Source of the DNA: Prevotellaceae bacterium
GTDB taxonomy: Bacteria > Bacteroidota > Bacteroidia > Bacteroidales > UBA932
DNA: 6,023 nucleotides
Direction of reading: 5' to 3'
Assembly: GCA_031287815.1 (NCBI GenBank)
Contig: JAITSM010000002.1
Span: 1-6,023 of the forward strand
This document shows positions 1 to 6,023 of the stretch, one piece after another. Numbering within the stretch: position 1 is the stretch's first letter; the number at the start of each line of letters is the position of its first letter. A program made the position numbers and the translations under genes. Under the pieces are notes generated by a model. The model made no database searches and was not told the DNA's origin. It saw only the letters and a program-made list of their open reading frames with translations.

Positions 1-239
1 CGGTACATAGATACCGCCTTGTGTTGTTCGTTCAGCTTGTCTATACCGGCGAGGCCTACCGACAAAGTTTTGGCGGCGGTAACCCCTTGTGTCCGCATGG
101 CCGGACGTGCCTGTGCCGCCTGTTCGTAGGCGGCCGATTTAAATTTCACGATGAGCCGGCCGGGCACCATTTCTGCGCGGGGCTGCGCGAAGCACATGCT
201 TGCATGGAGGGCGATGAGGGATAATAATAGTTTTTTCAT
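1..239 (-). CDS. Secreted protein, N-terminal fragment; putative subtilisin-like (S8) protease prodomain
   Basis: Only the first 79 codons are visible; the frame is open and runs off the left edge, so the catalytic region is not seen. The ATG at 239-237 is chosen because it gives a clean signal peptide: MKK, a hydrophobic core (LLLSLIALHASM), then CFA-Q with probable signal peptidase I cleavage after Ala18. Cys16 is not in a lipobox, so a lipoprotein is unlikely. The mature part begins PRAEMVPGRLIVKFK (residues 20-34). The pattern VPGxxIVKFK is typical of the fervidolysin-like prodomain at the N-terminus of secreted bacterial subtilases, where it acts as intramolecular chaperone and inhibitor. 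The following Ala/Gln-rich stretch and the ITKL-like segment 'AGIDKLNEQHKAVSMY' fit such a prodomain loosely. The Asp/His/Ser triad and any type IX sorting domain would lie outside the window, so protease identity is inference. The gene is separated from the upstream lipoprotein gene by a terminator. The leader just before the ATG is T-rich and has no Shine-Dalgarno. Confidence 0.66.
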   Translation of the reverse strand, partial: MKKLLLSLIALHASMCFAQPRAEMVPGRLIVKFKSAAYEQAAQARPAMRTQGVTAAKTLSVGLAGIDKLNEQHKAVSMY

Positions 240-287
240 TAAATATAAAAAAAAGTGAAGCGCTTTAAATACCCGCCAAACGGTATC

Positions 288-328
288 AAAAAAGCCCCAG
301 ACTTTTATCTAAAGCCTTGAGCTTTTTT
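288..328 (-). terminator. Strong hairpin terminator, symmetrical (possibly bidirectional)
   Basis: Read on the minus strand, an 18-nt arm (AAAAAAGCTCAAGGCTTT) is followed by a 5-nt loop (AGATA) and an 18-nt arm (AAAGTCTGGGGCTTTTTT). The arms pair along their whole length with one A/G mismatch and two G-U pairs, ending in a run of six T. Because the outer arms are A6 and T6, the plus-strand transcript can form an equivalent hairpin with its own T run at 323-328. It begins 38 bp after the stop codon of the lipoprotein gene, the normal place for a rho-independent terminator of the susC-susD-lipoprotein transcript. Formation was worked out by hand; no folding energy was computed. Confidence 0.85.
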
Positions 329-366
329 GAGCGATTTTTCCGTTCTTTACAAAAAGTACCGCCTGG

Positions 367-1236
367 TTACGGCAATACTAAAACGCATTCTTTATTATAC
401 GCGTAAGGTTGTCCGTTGTTATAATTTCGCTCCCCGACAACAAGCGTTTGTGCAGCGAAAGTAATTGTCTTCCCCGAGCGTGTGGCGTAGGCTCTAGATG
501 CGATAAAAAATTCACCATCGCCCCAATTAATCCCGATGCCGGTTTCGGGAATAACAACCCTGTCTGGATCGATGGCATCAATAAGTACATAACAGGGGTC
601 GGCCACCACCTCTGCAGCTTCGGTATATTCATACACCCCAAATCCATAGGGATTTACTAAACGATAGAGACCTTCTGCTTCTTCCGCCCGCTGAACGGAA
701 ACAGGATAAGTAAGCACGGGGACGCTATAACCTGCCACAATAATCCCGTCTGTCCATTGTCCTGTGCCGGCATTTACCCACGTAAGTTTGCGACTGGCTT
801 TGATAGTGGTTTTGTTGTTGCCGCCGATAGAAATGGGCGTTTCAGGGTCGTTGAACTCAAGGGTGAATGGATATTGCGTTCCATCGGGAGCAAGGTCGTT
901 CAACGTAAATTCCACCCGGGCGCCGGCTTCGTAGGCACCGGCTTCAAACGATATGGAATTGGTGGTCAGGGCAAACAGTTCCGCTATGTTGGTGGCTGTC
1001 GAGGCGGTAAGTTTCATCGCTACTGTGGCTGCTACCGTGGCATTGGTGCGGGATACGGTGACTTGCAATACGCCGTTATTATCAGGTGTAAGTTCGGTAA
1101 CTATATTTGTCTGCAGAAAACTGTATGCTACAGAAGTCGATTCGTCATAGGAAACTCGTTCATTGTCTTGGTTGCAGGCGCTCAGGCCGATGAGGGCGGC
1201 AGCTGCTATTATCAAAAGTTTTATTGTCGTATTCAT
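367..1236 (-). CDS. Putative surface lipoprotein of unknown function, SusE/F-position partner of the SusCD pair
   Basis: This is a complete 289-residue gene. The signal peptide (residues 1-20, hydrophobic core LLIIAAAALIGL) ends in a good lipobox, LSA-C, giving lipidation at Cys21; the next residues NQDNE are polar and acidic, as in Bacteroidota surface-export signals. Two parts can be seen. Residues about 30-130 look like a beta-sandwich with alternating strands (VLQVTVSRTN; SISFEAGAYEAGARVEFTL; YPFTLEF), resembling Calx-beta or other Ig-like folds. Residues about 150-289 start with LTWVNAGTGQWTDG and contain YPVSVQRAEEAEGLYRLVNPYG (177-198 in part) and VLIDAIDPDRVVIP, a pattern I recall from uncharacterised Bacteroidota lipoproteins encoded beside SusC/SusD pairs. 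No catalytic motif is seen, so a binding role on the outer surface is the likeliest job, but that is inferred from position. The ATG follows an A-rich leader 37 bp after the susD-like stop, suggesting co-transcription; a hairpin terminator follows the stop. Confidence 0.86.
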   Translation of the reverse strand: MNTTIKLLIIAAAALIGLSACNQDNERVSYDESTSVAYSFLQTNIVTELTPDNNGVLQVTVSRTNATVAATVAMKLTASTATNIAELFALTTNSISFEAGAYEAGARVEFTLNDLAPDGTQYPFTLEFNDPETPISIGGNNKTTIKASRKLTWVNAGTGQWTDGIIVAGYSVPVLTYPVSVQRAEEAEGLYRLVNPYGFGVYEYTEAAEVVADPCYVLIDAIDPDRVVIPETGIGINWGDGEFFIASRAYATRSGKTITFAAQTLVVGERNYNNGQPYAYNKECVLVLP

Positions 1237-1273
1237 AATTTTTCTATTTTAACGTTATTTCTTTTTATGAATG

Positions 1274-2878
1274 TTAATTTAGCGGATTTTGTTCCGACGA
1301 AAGGATGTTTTTATTGCCGTCAAATTCACTTTGCGGAATTTTGAACAGGAAGGCGCCGCTTTCGGGACCCGAATTATAGGTAGCCAACTTTTGGGTATGG
1401 TTACTGCCGGAGTAGTCGCGTTCGTACCCTTGTTTTAAGCGCAGGATGTCTTTCACGCGGCCGATTTCGCCCCAGAGTTCGATACGGCGTTGCAGCAGCA
1501 CTTCTTCCAACACGGTTGTGGGGGCGGTGTTGGTGTTCGCAGGCAGCAAGGTTACCGCCGTGCCTAAACCGTTCAGATAAGAGGTATAAGCGGTAAGCGC
1601 CGCCGCTGTTGTTTGCCGGTTTCCGGCGAGTTCCAGCAGCAAGGTTTTAGCGTCGCCGGCTTGGTTTAAGCGGGCTTTTGCTTCGGCGGCAATGAGCAGC
1701 ATTTCCTCCCCGCGCATAAAGATAAAATCACCTACCCAGTCGGAAAGTACCCGTGCCATGCGTTTCTTTTGTCCGTAGTTTACATTCGGGCCTGTTACTG
1801 TCGTAGTTGAGCTCGTATTGCCGGGATTAAACCATTCTAGGCGAGCGTCGGCCAGGCCGGGCTTGGTCATTTGGCCGTACAGCCAGTTGCTGATACACTT
1901 GGGTGCGCCATAACCGTATGCCTGCGGATTTCTAGTGTCAAGATGGCAATACAACGAGCCATAAATAGCACTTTGGTCGGGTATCACTTCCGCAGCCCAA
2001 AGGGTAGTCGCCAAACTTTTATCGGAGAATCCTTTGGTAAGGTCGGCGGGCTGAAGCACTTTCCGGCTCAGGCGCGAACGCGCTTCTTCCGCCGCATTAT
2101 AGGCGTCTTGATTCCTGCCCTGCACGAGCGCTATCCGCGCTTCGAAGCCTTTGGCAACGAAATAATCCACATACGAAGAATGCGCTTGTTGCGTTTTTCC
2201 GGCTTCGGTAAACAATTCCAGGGCGCGTTGAATATCGGCATTGATTTGCGTATAGACCTCTTCCACCGTACCGCGCGGCTTGCCTTCGTCGCCCGAACGG
2301 GTAGGCTCGGTATATACCGGCACGCCCGGGTCATTCTCATGGCCGAGGTAGGTTTTCTGGAAACCCTGTATCAGCTCAAAATAAGCAAAAGCACGCATGG
2401 CATACGCCTGCGCTACGATATTTTTCGCAACGTTGCCGTTGGAGCCGATTTTCCCGTCTTCGGCAATAATATAGTTTACATTGGAAATGATGGTATAGAG
2501 CATATTCCATACGCCATAGCTTCGTGAGGCAGTACCGATCGTATTATTACTGATCATAGCGGTATAGGAAAGGTCATAATCCCACAGATACCAGCCGGAT
2601 CCGTTAGTGGCTAGCAGCATATCTTCGCCCATCAGGTCTTGCGCCAGCAAAGTGCTTTGGTAGCCATACGCATGAGCCGTATTTCCTGTTACATAGCGAG
2701 CTCGATATAGTAGATAATATATCCCGTCGATAGTGGTTTGTGCCGCATTTTCGTCGGCAAAAATAACAGGCCCCGACACCTTGTCGGTGGGGTTTGTTTC
2801 CAGATAGTCTTCGCTGCAAGCCGTCCATAGCGTGGCAGCAAACACGGTTAAAACCAAATATTTTATTATTGTTCTCAT
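1274..2878 (-). CDS. SusD/RagB-family nutrient-binding outer-membrane lipoprotein
   Basis: This is a complete 534-residue protein, a normal length for the family. SusD proteins cap the extracellular mouth of SusC as a hinged lid and deliver bound ligand to it. The signal peptide ends at LWTA-C, with lipidation expected at Cys21; Trp at -3 is unusual, but the following SED matches the acidic surface-export signal of Bacteroidota lipoproteins. The SusD-like N-terminal region (about 22-230) holds the helical motif AQAYAMRAFAYFELIQGF (156-173) and PRGTVEEVYTQINADIQRAL (201-220). The TPR-like helices continue at YFVAKGFEARIAL. The RagB/SusD C-terminal domain (about 290-534) has FIFMRGEEMLLIAAEAKARL (385-404), LLQRRIELWGEIGRVKDILR (461-480) and the closing FKIPQSEFDGNKNILSSEQNP. 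A Ser/Thr-rich stretch at 354-363 may be a surface loop. The gene starts 25 bp after the susC-like stop, with an A-rich leader, so the two are surely one operon. Ligand type cannot be deduced from the sequence. Confidence 0.97.
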   Translation of the reverse strand: MRTIIKYLVLTVFAATLWTACSEDYLETNPTDKVSGPVIFADENAAQTTIDGIYYLLYRARYVTGNTAHAYGYQSTLLAQDLMGEDMLLATNGSGWYLWDYDLSYTAMISNNTIGTASRSYGVWNMLYTIISNVNYIIAEDGKIGSNGNVAKNIVAQAYAMRAFAYFELIQGFQKTYLGHENDPGVPVYTEPTRSGDEGKPRGTVEEVYTQINADIQRALELFTEAGKTQQAHSSYVDYFVAKGFEARIALVQGRNQDAYNAAEEARSRLSRKVLQPADLTKGFSDKSLATTLWAAEVIPDQSAIYGSLYCHLDTRNPQAYGYGAPKCISNWLYGQMTKPGLADARLEWFNPGNTSSTTTVTGPNVNYGQKKRMARVLSDWVGDFIFMRGEEMLLIAAEAKARLNQAGDAKTLLLELAGNRQTTAAALTAYTSYLNGLGTAVTLLPANTNTAPTTVLEEVLLQRRIELWGEIGRVKDILRLKQGYERDYSGSNHTQKLATYNSGPESGAFLFKIPQSEFDGNKNILSSEQNPLN

Positions 2879-2903
2879 TTTTACTTTTTTTAAATGGTAA
2901 AAT

Positions 2904-5900
2904 TTAGAAATTAATGTTTACGCCCAGCGCAAAAGTGCGTACCGGCGTGTAGCTGTAGCTTGCCGAAGAAGTAAACGACGACTGCGGGTCGAACCCGTCT
3001 AATTTGGAGAACAGCGCCAGGTTGTCGGCGGTAGCGTATATACGGATACTTCCAAGGCCCGTTTTGTTGACCCATTTTTGGGGTAACGTATAGCCCAGCG
3101 TAATATTGCGGATAGCAAAATACGAAGCGTCGAGCAGGTGGCTTTGCGTTGTTCTGTTGGTACTGTTTAGTTCCAATCGTGGAATATCGGTAATGTCGCC
3201 GGGTTTTTGCCAGGCACGCAACACATTGCGGTGCAGATTATCGCCAGCATAAAGTGGATCCATGTAGGCATTGTACATAGCGTCTAATGCTTTTCCACCA
3301 ATAGCCCAGGTAGTGAGGAACGAGAAGTCAATATTTTTAAAGATGGTGAACTCCGACCCGATAGAACCGTAGAAGTCCGGCATTTTATTGCCGACCGCTT
3401 CACGAGAGTTGGCGGCTTTTGAGCCATCCGACGAAATATAGGCATCACTGGCCTGCTCGTCGGTAATCGGGTCGCGCTTGTCCCACACCCAGTAGAGTTG
3501 CTTCCCGGTGGCCGGGTCAACACCCGCGCTACGCGGCAGGTAGTAAGAGTAAATAGGCTCGCCTACCTTATAAATGTAGGCGCCGTCGATGATGGGCTGT
3601 TCGGTAGCCAGTTCGGTAATTTCATTTTTAATGCTTGTTCCCAATAAGTTCAATGTCCAATCGAAATTATCGGATTTCAATACTTCCACGTTCAATGCAA
3701 ATTCAAAGCCCTGGTTATACATGGAGCCGATATTGTCGGAGTAGCCGTCAAAACCTAACGAAGTAGCCATCGGCACATCCAAAAGCATGTCGGTAGTGGT
3801 GCGTTTGAAAAATTCGGCGGTCAGGTTCAAGCGGTCGAACAGGCGCGCTTCCAGCCCTACGTTAAAGTTGGCGTTTTTTTCCCATTTCAGGTCGCGGCTT
3901 TCCAGCGAAGTAACTACCGAACCGTTAAAGTTGGCATTGGGCGCTCCGATGTCATAAAATGACTGCCATGCGTAGTATGTATTCAGATTGTCATTCCCCT
4001 GTTCTCCGTAGCTTACCCGGAAGCTTAAATTATTGAGCCAGTCCAAACTTTCCATGAAGGATTCTTCGCTGATGCGCCAGTTCGCGCCCACCGACCAGAA
4101 CTGCCCCCAGCGGCTGTCGATATGGAAACGGGAAGAGCCGTCGGTACGGAAGCTGGCTTCGAAATTGTATTTATCGGCATAACTGTATTTCAAGCGCGAC
4201 AGAAATGATTCGATGCTGTAATTGTCTTCTACGGAAGAAATACTGTACAGCGTGGAACCGGGGTCTAATTCATAAATATTGGGGAAAGGAAAGCCCGTTT
4301 TACCGGCTGTCAAGGTATTCCCTTTTAATGCATAGTTTTCATGGCCGGCAATCACATCTATGTTATGCTTGCCGAACGAATGGTTATACCCTAAAATCTG
4401 ATTAAAGGTAACGCTTAACAGGCGGGGCGCTGATTTAGTAAGGCGTCCTTTAGAAGATGTGGCGTTACCGTGAAGCGGATTGTAGTAAGTCGTGGTGCGG
4501 GAATTTTGGTTGGTTGCCGTCACGTCTACTTTAAAGGTGAACCCTTTCGCCCAACCAAATTTGTCTTCGCTCAATCCGAGTTCCGCGAAACCGTGTACCG
4601 TGAGGTTATCGCTGCTCGAATAGTATTTATCCTCGAACATCAAGGCTACGCTGTTAAAGTTAGGCTGGGCTCCCGCCGGACGGTTAAGCCCGTAGTCATA
4701 TACCGGCTTTCCCGTGTCGTCATATTTAATTTGATTGTTGGCATCCAACTCATATATCGGGAAAATGGGCGCCATGTTTTGGGCGGAATACCACACGTTG
4801 GATGTCGACGACCCGGTTGCTCCCTGGTTATTGGTTTTGTTGAAAGCAATATTGGCGTCGCCGCCGATTTTTATCCACGGCTTGATTTGCGAACTTACAT
4901 TTACCCTGCCTTGCAGCCGTTCAAAGTCGGTTGTTTTCAATAAACCTTGTTCATTCAGATAATTGAACGAGGCATAGTATTTGGTTTTTTTGTCGCCGCC
5001 TGATAAATTTACGGTATATTCCTGCCGCAAAGGATTGACAGCTGTAACCTCGTCGAGCCAGTCCTGATGATAACGCAATTGGGCATTGGGGTTTATCTTG
5101 CCCGTTACGGGGTCTATCAATTGCGCTACCGGCATGTTATAGGGGTTGTACTGCTCATTTACCCCAAATATGCGGTTTTGAAACATATCGTTGATAGCTG
5201 CCTGGCCGGCCAGTTCAGGAGTAACGCCGTCAGTAAACATAGCCTTATTCCTATACATCATAAAGGAGGCTTCCAGAAATTCTTTTTCATCCAGCAGGTC
5301 GTAGCGGGGAACTGCCCGGGAAGCAATGCCCCAGGAGGCTTTTACCGTTACTTTGGTGAGTCCATCATTATCCGCTCCGCTTTTAGTCGTAATCAGCACT
5401 ACGCCGTTGGCGCCGCGTGCGCCATAGAGCGCACCGGCCGAAGCGTCTTTCAAAATAGTGATTGATTCAATATCATCGGGGCTAATGGCCGCATAGGAGC
5501 CGTCGTAGGGCGCACCGTCCACCACATATAGCGGGTCATTTGACGAATAAATAGAGCCGAACCCCCGGATTCTAATTGTAGCGCCGGAGCCGGGCTGGCC
5601 GGAGCCGGAGGTTGTCTGTATGCCGGCTACCGTGCCTTCAAGGGCTTTGGTTACATTGGACACCGTGCGCTTGGCCAGTTGCTTGGAGGATACTACGCCG
5701 GCAGAACCCACAAAGGATTCTTTTTTCGCCGTACCGTAGGCTACCACTATCACGTCTTCCAGCCTTTTGGCCTCCACTTCCATCGCCACATTAATAGTTG
5801 CACGCCCTCCAACGGCTTCTTCCTGGATTTTCATCCCGATAAAGGAGAACGCGAGGGTTGCATCGCCGGCTACATTAATAGTGTAACGGCCGTTGGCATC

Positions 5901-6023
5901 AGTTGAGGTGCTCACTGTTGTGCCTTTTACCACCACCGACACGCCCGGCAACGGTTGCCCGTCGGCCGCGTCGGTTACCACTCCGGATACTTGCACGGTT
6001 TGCGCGAATAGCGCGCCCGCCGC
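2904..6023 (-). CDS. SusC/RagA-family TonB-dependent outer-membrane transporter (5' end cut by window edge)
   Basis: 1,039 residues are visible; the frame is open to the right edge and ends at TAA 2906-2904. The first visible residues, AAGALFAQ, are the end of a signal peptide with probable cleavage after Ala7, so only about the first 15-25 residues are missing. A GTG at 5996 lies inside the mature protein and is not the start. Domains: carboxypeptidase-D regulatory-like beta-sandwich (visible residues about 10-85, VSGVVTDAADGQPLPGVSVV); TonB-box-like DVIVVAYG (90-97); plug (about 100-215) with TIRIRGFGSI, LYVVDGAPYDG (165-175) and YGARGANGVVLITTK (200-214), the SusC signature; then a 22-strand-type barrel to the C-terminus, which ends VRTFALGVNINF with the terminal Phe typical of outer-membrane barrels. 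No secretin/TonB short N-terminal (STN) domain precedes the regulatory-like domain. The family imports oligosaccharides or peptides using TonB-ExbBD energy, with its SusD partner as lid. The promoter is outside the window. Confidence 0.98.
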   Translation of the reverse strand, partial: AAGALFAQTVQVSGVVTDAADGQPLPGVSVVVKGTTVSTSTDANGRYTINVAGDATLAFSFIGMKIQEEAVGGRATINVAMEVEAKRLEDVIVVAYGTAKKESFVGSAGVVSSKQLAKRTVSNVTKALEGTVAGIQTTSGSGQPGSGATIRIRGFGSIYSSNDPLYVVDGAPYDGSYAAISPDDIESITILKDASAGALYGARGANGVVLITTKSGADNDGLTKVTVKASWGIASRAVPRYDLLDEKEFLEASFMMYRNKAMFTDGVTPELAGQAAINDMFQNRIFGVNEQYNPYNMPVAQLIDPVTGKINPNAQLRYHQDWLDEVTAVNPLRQEYTVNLSGGDKKTKYYASFNYLNEQGLLKTTDFERLQGRVNVSSQIKPWIKIGGDANIAFNKTNNQGATGSSTSNVWYSAQNMAPIFPIYELDANNQIKYDDTGKPVYDYGLNRPAGAQPNFNSVALMFEDKYYSSSDNLTVHGFAELGLSEDKFGWAKGFTFKVDVTATNQNSRTTTYYNPLHGNATSSKGRLTKSAPRLLSVTFNQILGYNHSFGKHNIDVIAGHENYALKGNTLTAGKTGFPFPNIYELDPGSTLYSISSVEDNYSIESFLSRLKYSYADKYNFEASFRTDGSSRFHIDSRWGQFWSVGANWRISEESFMESLDWLNNLSFRVSYGEQGNDNLNTYYAWQSFYDIGAPNANFNGSVVTSLESRDLKWEKNANFNVGLEARLFDRLNLTAEFFKRTTTDMLLDVPMATSLGFDGYSDNIGSMYNQGFEFALNVEVLKSDNFDWTLNLLGTSIKNEITELATEQPIIDGAYIYKVGEPIYSYYLPRSAGVDPATGKQLYWVWDKRDPITDEQASDAYISSDGSKAANSREAVGNKMPDFYGSIGSEFTIFKNIDFSFLTTWAIGGKALDAMYNAYMDPLYAGDNLHRNVLRAWQKPGDITDIPRLELNSTNRTTQSHLLDASYFAIRNITLGYTLPQKWVNKTGLGSIRIYATADNLALFSKLDGFDPQSSFTSSASYSYTPVRTFALGVNINF

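Noticed and set aside
258..265. Perfect 8-bp palindrome aagcgctt before the left-hand gene
   Set aside because: It is too short and isolated to support an operator; there is no second copy in the gap.
240..287. Possible promoter for the left-hand gene (TTTG near 279 and TATATTTA next to the ATG)
   Set aside because: The two elements are about 29 bp apart instead of roughly 20, and the second abuts the start codon, so it does not fit the Bacteroidota -33/-7 pattern.
757..1344. 195-codon open frame on the plus strand
   Set aside because: It lies antisense to the lipoprotein gene and the end of the susD-like gene, has a low-complexity Gly/Arg/Cys-rich translation and no family resemblance; it is a shadow of the real minus-strand frames.
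1871..2527. 218-codon open frame on the plus strand
   Set aside because: It is fully antisense to the susD-like gene, whose own frame shows all SusD motifs; the plus-strand translation shows no recognisable domain or signal.
2891..2906. Weak inverted repeat taaat/attta between the susC-like and susD-like genes
   Set aside because: It is a five-base AT-only match in an AT-rich 25-bp spacer, with no stable stem and no T run placed as in a terminator.
4470..4943. 157-codon open frame on the plus strand
   Set aside because: It is antisense to the barrel region of the susC-like gene and has no recognisable features.
5583..5608. Direct repeat of an 11-bp GC-rich unit (gccggagccgg) at a 15-bp interval
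   Set aside because: It encodes the GSGQPGSGA stretch of the plug domain, which is normal for SusC proteins; it is codon-level similarity and not a functional repeat.
5994..5996. GTG as the start codon of the susC-like gene
   Set aside because: The frame is open up to the window edge and the upstream codons read as the end of a signal peptide (AAGALFAQ), so the true start lies beyond the window.

Overview
The window looks like Bacteroidota DNA, most likely a gut- or oral-type Bacteroidales relative, though genus cannot be read from it. The reasons are a textbook SusC/SusD pair, lipoprotein signal peptides followed by acidic residues, A-rich instead of Shine-Dalgarno leaders, and moderate base composition. 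All four genes lie on the minus strand, so the transcriptional order is from the right edge to the left edge.

Layout in transcription order: (1) susC-like TonB-dependent outer-membrane transporter, 6023-2904, cut by the right edge so that only the start of its signal peptide is missing; (2) susD-like surface lipoprotein, 2878-1274, 25 bp downstream; (3) a 289-residue lipoprotein of unknown function, 1236-367, 37 bp downstream; (4) after a 127-bp gap that holds a strong symmetrical hairpin terminator (288-328), the first 79 codons of a secreted protein, 239-1, cut by the left edge. Its N-terminus resembles the inhibitory prodomain of subtilisin-like (S8) proteases.

How they would work together: SusC forms the TonB-powered barrel, SusD is the hinged lid that captures ligand on the cell surface, and the third protein is probably an accessory surface binding lipoprotein in the position held by SusE/SusF-type proteins. 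If the fourth gene is indeed a protease, the set is better read as a peptide or protein acquisition locus (RagAB-like logic) than a glycan locus, since no carbohydrate-active enzyme is visible. That reading is inference: the substrate cannot be determined from the window.

No RNA gene, mobile element, CRISPR array, attachment site or convincing promoter was seen. The locus is of an ordinary type for this phylum; the points most worth following are the unknown lipoprotein, the terminator that separates it from the putative protease gene, and the substrate question.
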